64,000 bases of DNA, from the NCBI GenBank assembly GCA_905233425.1, contig CAJOEC010000004.1:1-64000 (forward strand), written 5' to 3'. This document shows, piece by piece, positions 10,001 to 18,505 of this stretch; position 1 is the first letter of the stretch; every line of letters starts with the position of its first letter. The position numbers and the translations under genes are program-made. Under the pieces are notes generated by a model, which saw nothing but the letters and a program-made list of their open reading frames with translations, had not been told where the DNA came from and did not search any database. The DNA is from an uncultured Prevotella sp. (GTDB taxonomy: Bacteria > Bacteroidota > Bacteroidia > Bacteroidales > Bacteroidaceae).

Positions 10001-10217
10001 GCATCACGAACTCGCCGGCACCGATGGCTTTCTCCACGGCTATCAGTTTGTGCTCGTTGTCAAACACTGTGTCAGGAAGTTCGCCCATACGGAAATGCCA
10101 CGACCCGGCAAGGTCGATGACCTGCTGGGCCGTCAATGGAGTAAAGAACAGGGGGGTGAAGAGGGAAAAGAGTTGAATGATTAGCTTCTCTTTCAGATTC
10201 TTTGTCATGCCCTTCAT
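7014..10217 (-). CDS. Secreted glycoside hydrolase family 2-like enzyme (beta-galactosidase/beta-glucuronidase superfamily)
   Basis: Signal peptide; GH2 jelly-roll (LAGSWHFRMGELPDT, GTAWYGRSIYVPEYW) and TIM-barrel motifs (MMRFHSYCPPEAAF, MMAAGNEP). Confidence 0.85.
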   Translation of the reverse strand: MKGMTKNLKEKLIIQLFSLFTPLFFTPLTAQQVIDLAGSWHFRMGELPDTVFDNEHKLIAVEKAIGAGEFVMLPGSMLTNGKGLPVNVNTQWTGSLYDSSYYFNPYMERYRNEGNMKLPFFLTPERHYVGTAWYGRSIYVPEYWKGNRITLFLERPHIETTVYVNGQEVGHQTSLSTPHVYDVTKMLKIGQRNEIAIRVYNGIENVCVGQDSHSVTDQTQGNWNGIVGRIELQARPKHVNIRRVRVYPNLKQRKAHVVVDLENHANQGLGTVHVMQQNVYGISYDVTMVGVDSEQLVYSTSETWNNLVEGENTEQLLISFLSNWINIERKTHVEFDIRMTNKMLAWDEFTPAVYRLRVYAGDDEYETTFGFRDISIEGRQMMINNHPLFIRGTVENCCFPETGYPPTDEKEWIRIFKKCKEYGLNMMRFHSYCPPEAAFAAADRMGIYLQPEGPSWPNHGVKLKRGMAIDQYLLDESRRIIDTYGNHPSFVMMAAGNEPAGDWVTYCDEWVRQMHEYDSTKVYCGASVGGGWAWDGGSEYHVKGGARGLDWDRHAPSSDDDYYEQILHPKNYRPTPQTLPVGRGVYTSEDSTKAESNYSPPSRGGAGGGSFNNSPIIAHEQGQWCAFPDLKESSQYTGVYKARNFEIFSDLLRDNGMASQAKKFLEASGRLQTLCYKYEIERNLRTPDYTGFQLLSLNDYSGQGTALVGPLNIHWKEKGYVNAKQWRKFCNVVVPLARFPRFVYTNADTLRVPIEVYNSFNCILTHARTSYYVINDTGKVYAGGIISTNNLPIAKNIPMGTVVMPLNAILAPQKLKLVVRVSNAIQNEWDFWVYPSPGVKGAEFSDFSTDVADEKSLNTKLSTLNYIADSLDTKALDVLSRGGTVLLTAAGRVTLGSDVKQTYLPVFWNTSWFKMRPPHTTGAYIDTSHPLFCHGFPTDSWANLNWWELLNKAQVMNLMELPADYQPPIQPIDTWHVSRKLGMLIEARVGKGRLLMTTMDITSDLDRRHVARQMRHAIIDYMQSSDFQPSLTLDVQTIRDFFTKQAPPVDMFTKDSPDELKPKLTTQ
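7623..7650. repeat. Heptanucleotide array inside the GH2-like CDS (4 heptads)
   Basis: gttgaga gttgaga gtttagt gttgaga; encodes SLNTKLSTLN on the minus strand. Confidence 0.8.
8388..8501. repeat. Palindromic element, copy B (114 bp = 38 codons), in frame inside the GH2-like gene
   Basis: agacccacccccggcccctccccgtgagggagggg...tcccctccctacagggagggtctggggggtgggtct; encodes PQTLPVGRGV...NYSPPSRGGAGGGS. Confidence 0.92.
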
Positions 10218-10266
10218 GTTGAGAGTTGAGAGTTCAGAGTTGAGTGTTTAGGGTTGAGTGTTTCTA
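10218..10266. repeat. Heptanucleotide array before the GH2-like start codon
   Basis: gttgaga gttgaga gttcaga gttgagt gtttagg gttgagt (last unit degenerate). Confidence 0.85.
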
Positions 10267-11328
10267 TTTGTTCATTTCAGTCTTCAGCTTTGTGGCTTCC
10301 TCCTCCAACTGTCTGACTATTTCGTCTGGATGCCAGTCTCCGAAGACGTTATCCACGGTGAAGCGGTCGGCCTCTTCCTTATTAATTATTGTCTCATGCG
10401 TCTCCTTGTCTTCCTTGCCCACGAAATCCAGTACGTTGGATGCCGGTGTGATGTTGTTCCCATTTGCATCGGTGGTGCCATATTCGCTGAACACCACGTT
10501 TGCCACGCGAATGCCGATGGGGTCGTAGCGGGTGTCCATCAGCTTGTCGGGCGACTCTATCCGTGTGTTGATCCATGCGCATCGAGGATGTGTGTGCCAG
10601 GCGCGACCGTATGTGAATTCCGACTCTATGCTGCGTATGGTGCAGTGGTCGAAGACAAATCCCCAATTTGTGGTTGATGTGCGCGGTGCGGCAATGACGT
10701 TGTATCCGCTGCCGTCGAGCGAGCGTTTCTCGGTGACGATGGTGCATCGGTTGAAATACACGTCGCCGGCACCGCAGATGAAGTCTATAGTGCCGTGTAT
10801 CTCCGAGTCTTCAAAATAGTGCTGGCACTCCTCGCTGTGCGAGTAATATGTGTCCTGATACGACAGCAGTCGCACGCGCTTGAACATTGCGCGGAAGCCC
10901 TTGTCCTGCCAGCATACGGCACGTCCGGCGGGGCCTGAGTGGTAGAAGTCGAGGTCGTTCTGTATCGTGAGGTCCTGCACGTAGGTGTTGTAGCCTCGGT
11001 TCAGGAATGTGGCGGTGGTGCTGATGCCCTCTTTCTCCACCGGCGGCGCATTGCGTATTATTGTGCCCTCCATGCTCTCGCCTATCAGGGCGATGTTGTG
11101 GCCCAGTATGGTCGTGAGAGCTGTCTCGCCAAGGTCGTAGAAACCGTTGGGAATGAGCACGAACAGCCGTTCCGATGCTGGGTCGGCATTCAGCTCGTTA
11201 GCCTTGTCGAGAGTCTTCAGCAGTCCCTCGGCACTGATGTCCTCAACTATGATTACACGCTCTTTGGCTTGCAGCAATGTTGCGACAAACAGTATAATTA
11301 TAAGGTTTATTGGTCTTAGTAATAACAT
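10264..11328 (-). CDS. Pectinesterase (CE8-like)
   Basis: Pectinesterase beta-helix sequence (RAMFKRVRLLSYQDTYYSH, EIHGTIDFICGAGDVYFNRC); start set at MLLLRPINL signal peptide, ORF extends to 11391. Confidence 0.87.
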   Translation of the reverse strand: MLLLRPINLIIILFVATLLQAKERVIIVEDISAEGLLKTLDKANELNADPASERLFVLIPNGFYDLGETALTTILGHNIALIGESMEGTIIRNAPPVEKEGISTTATFLNRGYNTYVQDLTIQNDLDFYHSGPAGRAVCWQDKGFRAMFKRVRLLSYQDTYYSHSEECQHYFEDSEIHGTIDFICGAGDVYFNRCTIVTEKRSLDGSGYNVIAAPRTSTTNWGFVFDHCTIRSIESEFTYGRAWHTHPRCAWINTRIESPDKLMDTRYDPIGIRVANVVFSEYGTTDANGNNITPASNVLDFVGKEDKETHETIINKEEADRFTVDNVFGDWHPDEIVRQLEEEATKLKTEMNK

Positions 11329-11394
11329 GTATTTATAGAAATAGGCTGCAAAATTAATCATTTTCTCCCGAACAGCCAAATAAAATGGCAAAAA

Positions 11395-12846
11395 TCATAT
11401 AGAAAACAGGTCGTCAAGTCTCGTTTGACTTTGTATCATTTGCGAGTATTTCCCACGAGCCATACCTTCTGTGGTAATCATCGTTACCCATGGGGTGTGG
11501 CGAAGTCCCGTCTCCTGTATAAAGGCATTCTTGCGCTTGCATATTCTTTCGTATTCCTCTTTGTCCAATTCGTATGCTTCCTGACAGTATTTTACCTCGC
11601 AGACATTGACAATCTTGTCGGCCCTTTCGATAATGATGTCAATCTGGGCAGCCGGTGTGGTAGCCTTGCTTCGCCAGGAGTAGCTGAGCGTGGAAATGGT
11701 GTCGATATGCAGGGCATGCTTTATCTGCGGGATATGTGCCATGCAAATATGCTCATACGAAAGTCCCATCCACGTATTTATTTCAGGTGTGTTGATATGA
11801 TGCAGCCAATATTGTTGTTCCACTTCGGCCCTGTCAATGAATGTCAGATAGAACATACAGAAGAAGTCGCAAACCTGATAGATGGCATCCTTCCGCTTTA
11901 TTTCCTTCTCCCGAACAATATTCTTACGAATCAAGTCACAATAGACGAGGTCTTCCAGCCTGTTACCCAAATGGCCGTTGTTGGCGCAATTAAGTTTTGT
12001 TGCAATCTCCTCGCGTGTCATCCCTTTGCGGCTTTTGCTCAGGGCCTTGATGATGTCAATATATTTCTCCGGTTTCTTGTACAGCGTATTAAACAGTCTG
12101 CGGAACTCGCGACGCATCTGCGTGTCCTGGCTGAAGAACAGGCGGTCAACATTCTGAACCAGACTCTCGTCATGGTCCAGAATACTCAGATAATAGGGTA
12201 TGCCGCCAAAGACCATATATGTCTGCAGTATCATTTGCCGGTTCCATACAAACTGCTTGTCATTGAGATAGGCTTCTGTCTCTTTCAGCGTGAAAGGGTG
12301 GATGGGCATCTCGATGGTGATGCGGTCGTGAAGCCCACCCTTACTGTCAATGACATTGCTAATCATCCAACTGGTGGCACTACCGCAGATAATCAACACA
12401 ATATTATCGTGCATGGAGGCCCAGTTGTTCCAGAAGTAGCCGATGGCACTCGCCACATTGGAGCCTTCAGCATCCATCGCCGGCAACTCGTCGATAAAGA
12501 TGATACATCGACTGCCGTTGTCTGCTTTCTGCTTCAGCGCGTTTTTCAGCATGATGAAAGCGCGCATCCAGTCTTTCGGCTCTTCGGGCATATTGTAGCC
12601 AAAGTCGCTCATGGCATCGGCAAATGCGGTGAACTGGTCTTTGAGCGTGCCTTCGATGACCCCAGTCATCTTGAACGCATACTGGTTCTTGAACATCTGA
12701 TTTATCAGGAACGTCTTGCCAACACGTCTGCGACCATACAAAGCCACAAACTCTGACCTGTGACTCTCGACGGCAGCGGTGAGTTTCCTGATTTCTGTTT
12801 CTCTTCCGATAATTGTTTCCATTGCCACTACATCATTTTTGCGCAA
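11395..12846 (-). CDS. ATP-binding protein, archaeal-ATPase/DUF234-like
   Basis: Walker A YGRRRVGKTFLI, Walker B CIIFIDELP, C-terminal nuclease-like DIIIERADKIVNVCEVKY; alternative start METIIG. Confidence 0.83.
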   Translation of the reverse strand: MRKNDVVAMETIIGRETEIRKLTAAVESHRSEFVALYGRRRVGKTFLINQMFKNQYAFKMTGVIEGTLKDQFTAFADAMSDFGYNMPEEPKDWMRAFIMLKNALKQKADNGSRCIIFIDELPAMDAEGSNVASAIGYFWNNWASMHDNIVLIICGSATSWMISNVIDSKGGLHDRITIEMPIHPFTLKETEAYLNDKQFVWNRQMILQTYMVFGGIPYYLSILDHDESLVQNVDRLFFSQDTQMRREFRRLFNTLYKKPEKYIDIIKALSKSRKGMTREEIATKLNCANNGHLGNRLEDLVYCDLIRKNIVREKEIKRKDAIYQVCDFFCMFYLTFIDRAEVEQQYWLHHINTPEINTWMGLSYEHICMAHIPQIKHALHIDTISTLSYSWRSKATTPAAQIDIIIERADKIVNVCEVKYCQEAYELDKEEYERICKRKNAFIQETGLRHTPWVTMITTEGMARGKYSQMIQSQTRLDDLFSI

Positions 12847-12880
12847 AGGTAAGACATATTATTGAAAGAAACAAATGTTT

Positions 12881-12970
12881 TGGGCGAAATCTACCCATTT
12901 TTGCATAGATTTCGCCCAAAATGGCAGGATTCCGGGCGAAATCCACCACTTTTCGGTTAGATTCCGCCCA
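12881..12970. repeat. Two related hairpins (GGGCGAAATCYA...TAGATTYCGCCC)
   Basis: tgggcgaaatcta (12881-12893)/tagatttcgccca (12906-12918); second pair 12934-12970. Confidence 0.85.
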
Positions 12971-12983
12971 ATGCTACTGTACA

Positions 12984-13091
12984 CCTTCTGGAGGATTCCC
13001 CCGGTGGGAATAATTTATTCCCACCGGGGGAACAATTTGTTCCCACCGGGGGAATGTTTTGTTCCCACCGGGGGAATCCTCGCTCAGAAGG
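12984..13091. repeat. Interrupted long inverted repeat with internal 22-bp-spaced TTCCCACCGGGGGAA units
   Basis: ccttctggaggattcccccggtgggaa ... ttcccaccgggggaatcctcgctcagaagg; same-orientation units at 13018, 13040, 13062. Confidence 0.92.
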
Positions 13092-13155
13092 CACTACTCT
13101 GGACTGTCTAATTGTTAAAAAAGGACAAGCTGGTGCAAAATATGTGGCTACATTG

Positions 13156-13185
13156 TTTGTAGTTCGTTTTTTATTACTAATTTTG
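13156..13185 (+). promoter_or_regulatory. Candidate rpoD promoter
   Basis: TTTG (13156-13159), N18, TAATTTTG (13178-13185). Confidence 0.5.
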
Positions 13186-13221
13186 CACCCACTATTGAAA
13201 AATTTTTACTGATACCATGCT

Positions 13222-14082
13222 ATGAGGCAACTGAAAATCACAAAATCGATAACAAACCGCGAGAGCGAATCTCTCGATAAATATTTACAAGAGATAGGCC
13301 ACGAGGAACTTATCAGCATCGACGAGGAAGTTGAGCTGGCACAACGCATACGCAAGGGTGACCGCCGTGCACTGGAACGCCTGACACGTGCCAACCTGCG
13401 TTTCGTGGTGTCGGTGGCCAAACAGTACCAGAACCAGGGACTGTCGCTTCCCGACCTGATAAACGAAGGCAACGTTGGGCTGATAAAGGCCGCAGAGAAA
13501 TTCGACGAGACACGCGGCTTCAAGTTCATAAGCTATGCCGTGTGGTGGATTCGCCAGAGCATCCTGCAGGCCATCGCCGAGCAGAGCCGCATTGTTCGAC
13601 TGCCTCTGAACCAGGTGGGGTCGGTGAACAAGATCTCACGCGTGCTCAGCAAGTTTGAGCAGGAGAACGAGCGTCGCCCGTCGATTGAGGAGATCTCTGA
13701 GCGCCTCGACCTGCCCGCCGACAAAGTCGATGCGGCCATGAGCGCCAGCGGTAGGCACGTGTCAGTGGACGCACCGTTTGCCGACGGCGAGGACAACTCG
13801 CTGCTCGACGTGATGGTGAACGACAACTCGCCGGCCGCCGACCGTGAGCTTGTGCGCGAGTCGCTTCGCGAAGAGATAAAGGCTGCGCTGAGAATCCTTA
13901 ACCCCAGGGAGAGAAACATCATTGAGGCGTTCTACGGTCTGGGACAGCAGGAACTGACGCTGGAGGAGATTGGCGCAAAGTTCGGACTCACACGCGAGAG
14001 AGTGCGACAGATAAGGGAGAAGGCCATCAAGAGGCTCAGGGACTACAGCAAGAACAAGGTGCTGAGGGCATACCTCGGGTAA
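13222..14082 (+). CDS. rpoD: Primary RNA polymerase sigma factor (RpoD/SigA)
   Basis: [37 protein letters not shown] and [15 protein letters not shown]. Confidence 0.96.
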   Translation: MRQLKITKSITNRESESLDKYLQEIGHEELISIDEEVELAQRIRKGDRRALERLTRANLRFVVSVAKQYQNQGLSLPDLINEGNVGLIKAAEKFDETRGFKFISYAVWWIRQSILQAIAEQSRIVRLPLNQVGSVNKISRVLSKFEQENERRPSIEEISERLDLPADKVDAAMSASGRHVSVDAPFADGEDNSLLDVMVNDNSPAADRELVRESLREEIKAALRILNPRERNIIEAFYGLGQQELTLEEIGAKFGLTRERVRQIREKAIKRLRDYSKNKVLRAYLG

Positions 14083-14088
14083 GGGAAA

Positions 14089-14126
14089 AGTGAATAGTGA
14101 AAAGTGAAAAGTGAAGAGCGAAAAGT
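14089..14126. repeat. Heptanucleotide array (AGTGAAA), 5 units
   Basis: agtgaat agtgaaa agtgaaa agtgaag agcgaaa agt. Confidence 0.85.
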
Positions 14127-14156
14127 TTGCTACCGCTATAATGGTAGGATAAATAT

Positions 14157-14681
14157 ATGTATATAAAATATATTGTAACAGTATTGCTGGCATTGCTCAT
14201 GGCCGTTGGCGCTGAGGCCAAGGGCAGCAACAGGGAGAAGTCGAAGGTATATATCTTCGGTATGGCGGCGGCATTCACCGATACGATAGTGCATTTCACG
14301 TCCATCCAGGAGATGGATAGTGCCTATCTGAATAAAAAGAGGAACTTCCTGTTGGGACGTGACCTTTACTCCGGCCAACTGCGTGAATATCTTAATGGCC
14401 AGCTGCTCATGCCCCACCGTACTTGTATTGTGTTGTACGACAAGAAGCGCAAGAAATTGGAGAAGAAATATGCCAAGATGATGCGCCTCTACACCACTCA
14501 GAACAAGGGTGCTCGTAAGTTCGACGTGAGGAATATCGGGGAGCAGGATTTCCGTTTTCACAATGTTGACGTGAGCGAGGAGACTGAGCAGGAGGAGGTT
14601 GCGGAGGTGAAACAGAAACCAAAGAAGGACAAGAAGCCCCCAAAACCGAAAGACAACGGAAGGAGGCCGCCAAGAATGTGA
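14157..14681 (+). CDS. Exported protein of unknown function, Lys/Pro-rich C-terminus
   Basis: Signal peptide MYIKYIVTVLLALLMAVGAEA; tail KQKPKKDKKPPKPKDNGRRPPRM. Confidence 0.6.
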   Translation: MYIKYIVTVLLALLMAVGAEAKGSNREKSKVYIFGMAAAFTDTIVHFTSIQEMDSAYLNKKRNFLLGRDLYSGQLREYLNGQLLMPHRTCIVLYDKKRKKLEKKYAKMMRLYTTQNKGARKFDVRNIGEQDFRFHNVDVSEETEQEEVAEVKQKPKKDKKPPKPKDNGRRPPRM

Positions 14682-14686
14682 TGATT

Positions 14687-14715
14687 GTTGAGTGTTTAGA
14701 GTTGAGAGTTGAGTG
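14687..14715. repeat. Heptanucleotide array abutting the HprK-like start
   Basis: gttgagt gtttaga gttgaga gttgagt g, then ATG. Confidence 0.8.
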
Positions 14716-15657
14716 ATGAGTAACAGCCATTATTTCTGCATAGGAGGCCACTATGTGTGCATACGTTTCGCCGAGTCTGAGGTGAACTCCATGTACCTGC
14801 TGCCATCGTTTGGACCCTTCGCTATGCAAGAGGAGAGCGGAGAGAGAATAGAGAAGAGCGGAGGACTGCTTTTCACACTCACCGTCGACGACAGTCTGCG
14901 CCCGGCCAAGAACAAGCGGTTGGTGAGAAAATTCGACACCGGCAACGGCGACACGCTGGTCTACCAACTGACGGACGGAGGCTATCAGTTCATAATACGT
15001 GACATCGGGGGAGGCGACTGCTGCCTTCTCATCAGCAACGCCGACTTCAGCTCGTGCCGTTGTGCACTTAACGGCGGATGGGTGATGCGCTCCTTCGGAC
15101 TAAACGACGCGCTGATGCTCATATACGCTTTCGCCGGCTCATTCCACAACACTCTGCTCATCCATGCCTCGTGCATACTCCACGACGGGAAGGCATACCC
15201 TTTCATCGCCCAAAGCGGAACAGGCAAGAGCACGCATTCGTCGCTGTGGATGAAACACATAGAAGACTCGCAGCTGATGAACGACGACAATCCTATCATA
15301 CGAATACACAATGAGGGGGAAATCAAACATCCGGAGGCGTTGCCCATTGCAGCGGGGCCATTCGTCTACGGTTCGCCGTGGAGTGGCAAGACACCCTGCT
15401 ACAGAAACATCATGGCACCATTAGGGGCGGTGGTGCGCATAGACCGTGCACCGCAGAACAGCATTGAGCGGCTGAAACCAGTGGAGGCCTTTGCCTCGCT
15501 GCTGCCAGCATGTTCGAGCATGAAGTGGGACACAACTATATATAATAACCTCTGCGACAGCATCACCGCCATCATTTCAACGACACCCATCTACACACTG
15601 CACTGTCTGCCCGACGAGGAGGCGGCCGTGCTCTGCCATAACACTGTGACACGATGA
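14716..15657 (+). CDS. HPr kinase/phosphorylase-like protein (HprK-related)
   Basis: P-loop AQSGTGKSTHSSLW after LIHASCILHDGKAYPF; MNDDNPIIR and PWSGKTPCYRN motifs. Confidence 0.75.
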   Translation: MSNSHYFCIGGHYVCIRFAESEVNSMYLLPSFGPFAMQEESGERIEKSGGLLFTLTVDDSLRPAKNKRLVRKFDTGNGDTLVYQLTDGGYQFIIRDIGGGDCCLLISNADFSSCRCALNGGWVMRSFGLNDALMLIYAFAGSFHNTLLIHASCILHDGKAYPFIAQSGTGKSTHSSLWMKHIEDSQLMNDDNPIIRIHNEGEIKHPEALPIAAGPFVYGSPWSGKTPCYRNIMAPLGAVVRIDRAPQNSIERLKPVEAFASLLPACSSMKWDTTIYNNLCDSITAIISTTPIYTLHCLPDEEAAVLCHNTVTR

Positions 15658-16202
15658 ATTTCCTGCGACGACTATTCAGGTGGCTCTTCGGGCGGTGGCG
15701 CAAAAGTGGCAAGCGAGGCCAGGATGTACAGGTGGTGCAGGCTGCAAACGAAATATTCCTGCCCCAGGTTGTGGCCTTGATTGCTGAGGGTCACACCGTG
15801 ACGCTGCCCCTGCGCGGAAGAAGTATGAGACCGTTCTTGGAGGACGGGCGCGACAAAGCCCTGCTCGAAGCCGTTAAGGAGACACCATGCGTGGGCGACG
15901 CCGTTCTGGCGGAGATCTGGCCCGGCCATTTCGTGCTCCACCGCATAGTGGACATCGACGGCCAGCGCGTGACAATGCGCGGCGACGGCAACTTGGGCAC
16001 CGAGACATGCCGTCTTGAGGATGTGAGGGCGAAGGCAACTGCATTCTTTCGTAAGGGACGCTCAAAGCCCGACAGGACTGACGGCCGCAAGTGGCGCATA
16101 TACTCGTGGTGGTGGACAAGACTGCTGCCCATAAGGCGTTATCTGCTGTTCGCGCTGCACCCACACATACCCCGCTCATTATTCCCAGCTTCACAAAAGT
16201 GA
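15654..16202 (+). CDS. S24/S26-family (LexA/signal-peptidase-fold) peptidase-like protein
   Basis: LRGRSMRPFLEDG (Ser) and VLHRIVDIDGQRVTMRGDGN. Confidence 0.72.
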   Translation: MNFLRRLFRWLFGRWRKSGKRGQDVQVVQAANEIFLPQVVALIAEGHTVTLPLRGRSMRPFLEDGRDKALLEAVKETPCVGDAVLAEIWPGHFVLHRIVDIDGQRVTMRGDGNLGTETCRLEDVRAKATAFFRKGRSKPDRTDGRKWRIYSWWWTRLLPIRRYLLFALHPHIPRSLFPASQK

Positions 16203-16207
16203 TTCCA

Positions 16208-16260
16208 TTAACTCCCAATTAACTCCCATTTAACTCCCATTAACTCCTTTTAACTCCCAA
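16208..16260. repeat. TTAACTCCCA array with 10-11 bp spacing (5 copies)
   Basis: Copies begin at 16208, 16219, 16230, 16240, 16250. Confidence 0.85.
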
Positions 16261-16267
16261 CAAGATC

Positions 16268-16534
16268 ATGAAAACAAAGCAAGGATTCAGGCTGCGCAAT
16301 GTCTGTGGCGAAAACATCATCGTGGCCGATGGAATAGAGAACATCGATTTCAGCCGCATCATCAGTATGAACGAGTCGTCCGCCTTCCTGTGGAAGAATG
16401 TGCAGGACAAGGAATTCACCACCGACACGCTCACCCAGTTGCTGCTCGACGAATACGACACCGACGAGGCAACCGCACGCCACGACGTTGAGGCTCTCAT
16501 GGAAAAATGGAAAGAGGCAGGCATAATAGAATAG
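16268..16534 (+). CDS. PqqD-like small protein (RRE/peptide chaperone type)
   Basis: 88 aa; FRLRNVCGENIIVADG, MNESSAFLWKNVQ, DVEALMEKWKEAGII resemble PqqD-family proteins. Confidence 0.72.
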   Translation: MKTKQGFRLRNVCGENIIVADGIENIDFSRIISMNESSAFLWKNVQDKEFTTDTLTQLLLDEYDTDEATARHDVEALMEKWKEAGIIE

Positions 16535-16661
16535 TCTGAGGGCTACGATCTGACCTGTTAACCAGCTTCGAATGAATATCAAATGGATTTTTATTAAAAA
16601 ACGGATTCGTTTATAATAATTTTCCTTAAATTCCGTTATTCATACAGAAGAACGGAATACT

Positions 16662-17291
16662 ATGACAAAACTCGAAAATGGTTATGTGCTTGACGGCATG
16701 AACGAGATAGAAAGGAATGTGAAGCGTTTAAACGATTTCCTCGTTGCCGGTGTCTGCCTCATTGTTTTCTCGCCACTGTTTCTCGTCTGCTATTTCCTTG
16801 TGAAGCGTGAGGACGGCGGTTCTGCCATTTTCAAGCAGGAGAGGATAGGCCGTTTCGGGCGTCCGTTCAACATCTACAAGTTCCGTTCCATGCGCGTCGA
16901 TGCCGAGGCCAACGGCCCGGCGCTCTTCCAGCACGAGAACGACACACGCATGACGAAGATTGGCAAGTTCCTGCGCGACCACCATCTTGACGAGCTGCCG
17001 CAACTGTGGAACGTGTTCAAGGGCGACATGGCTTTCATTGGTCCGAGGCCGGAAAGGAAATACTATATCGACAAGATTATTGAGCGCGACCCGCGATATG
17101 TCTACCTCTACCAGATAAGGCCGGGAGTGACTTCATACGCCACACTCTACAACGGATATACCGACACGTTAGAGAAAATGCTGCGCCGGCTCGAACTCGA
17201 CCTCTATTACTTGGAGCACCGCTCATGGTTTTTCGATACGAAGATACTGATGAAGACCTTTGCCAACATCGTTTTCGGCAAGAAATTCTGA
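16662..17291 (+). CDS. Undecaprenyl-phosphate sugar transferase
   Basis: FKQERIGRFGRPFNIYKFRSMRVDAE, DELPQLWNVFKGDMAFIGPRPER. Confidence 0.92.
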   Translation: MTKLENGYVLDGMNEIERNVKRLNDFLVAGVCLIVFSPLFLVCYFLVKREDGGSAIFKQERIGRFGRPFNIYKFRSMRVDAEANGPALFQHENDTRMTKIGKFLRDHHLDELPQLWNVFKGDMAFIGPRPERKYYIDKIIERDPRYVYLYQIRPGVTSYATLYNGYTDTLEKMLRRLELDLYYLEHRSWFFDTKILMKTFANIVFGKKF

Positions 17292-17297
17292 ACCGGG

Positions 17298-18470
17298 ATG
17301 AACATTCTGCTTGACCTTCTTCCCTTCCAGTTTCTCGGTGGAGTAGGGGGGGCTTCCAGTTTCACGAAAAGCGTTTGCGACGAGATTGTGAGACAGCGAC
17401 GTAAGGACACTTCGCTCTTTGCCCTCGCCGACACGTCGATGCCTGAAGGACAGCAGTATAGCTACAAGGACTATGCACGGCAGAACGCGCTGACCATTCT
17501 CGACCTCTCCGCCGACAGTCTTGCTTCGCTCGTTGACAAGCACCACATTGACGTGCTTTTCATTCCTATGGCACAGTTCCACGACAGCGCCAGTTTCGAG
17601 GGCATCCGCTGCAAGACAGTTATGTTCATCCACGACATCTTCGACGTGGAGCGAAACGACAACCTCATAGACCTAATGCTCTTCAAGGGCAGCAAGAACA
17701 GTAAGTGGATGACGTTCAAACGCTTCTACTGTCTCGTGACAGGCCGTTGGAAGAAAGGGGCACGGCGGCGCTACGACGGCCTTATGCCCCTCTACACAGC
17801 AAAGAACACTGTTCCCTACACGGTGTCGGAGTACACACGCTCCTCGCTGCTCTACTATTTCCCTCAGCTGGAGGATAACCCGCCACGGGTGTGCTATTCA
17901 CCGCTGAAACACCCCGTAGTCTCAGGAACTATAGATAATGATTGTCTTCGCCGTCTTGTTGACTCGGGCGTACCGTTCCTGCTCTTTCTTGCTGCCGACA
18001 GGGAATACAAGAACGTGGAGCTGATACTGAAGGTGTTCCCACAGATAAAGCGCGAGTACCCGCAACTGCATCTGCTGACGCTGAAGCTGGGACACACCGT
18101 ACACGCCGACCACACCGACATCGATTTCCTTAGCGACTCCGACCTGGAGCACGCCTACCGTCATGCCAGTGTGCTGGTTTTTCCCTCGTTCTTCGAGGGC
18201 TTTGGCTACCCGCCCGTAGAGGCCATGCGCCACGGCACTCCTTCAGTTGTTTCAAACGTGACGAGCATTCCAGAGGTTATGGGAGAAGCTGCCGAATATT
18301 TCTCACCTTTCTATCCCGCCGACCTCTATCGCGCCCTGTGCCGGGTACTCGCCAACCGCGACGAGTACCGCGAGCGTATGGCCCGCCGATTGGAGGAATT
18401 GCGCAATATCCAGAACAGACAGCTTAACGCTCTCGTAGAAGAAATATACTCTCCGTCTATTTCCCACTAA
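17298..18470 (+). CDS. Glycosyltransferase (family 1/4-like)
   Basis: SVLVFPSFFEGFGYPPVEAMRHGTPSVVSNVTSIPEVMG. Confidence 0.88.
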   Translation: MNILLDLLPFQFLGGVGGASSFTKSVCDEIVRQRRKDTSLFALADTSMPEGQQYSYKDYARQNALTILDLSADSLASLVDKHHIDVLFIPMAQFHDSASFEGIRCKTVMFIHDIFDVERNDNLIDLMLFKGSKNSKWMTFKRFYCLVTGRWKKGARRRYDGLMPLYTAKNTVPYTVSEYTRSSLLYYFPQLEDNPPRVCYSPLKHPVVSGTIDNDCLRRLVDSGVPFLLFLAADREYKNVELILKVFPQIKREYPQLHLLTLKLGHTVHADHTDIDFLSDSDLEHAYRHASVLVFPSFFEGFGYPPVEAMRHGTPSVVSNVTSIPEVMGEAAEYFSPFYPADLYRALCRVLANRDEYRERMARRLEELRNIQNRQLNALVEEIYSPSISH

Positions 18471-18505
18471 CACCCACCTCCCACAAATACACAATATCTC
18501 CCTCA

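Noticed and set aside
11425-12756. 443-aa plus-strand ORF opposite the ATPase gene
   Set aside because: Overlaps the well-supported minus-strand ATPase throughout; composition looks like an antisense artefact.
12984-13091. CRISPR array
   Set aside because: Spacers are only about 7 bp and similar, units are 15 bp and no cas genes are present; it is a short-period tandem/inverted repeat.
16572-16616. 14-codon ORF as a RiPP precursor
   Set aside because: Too short and lacking a leader/core pattern; kept only as a weak finding.
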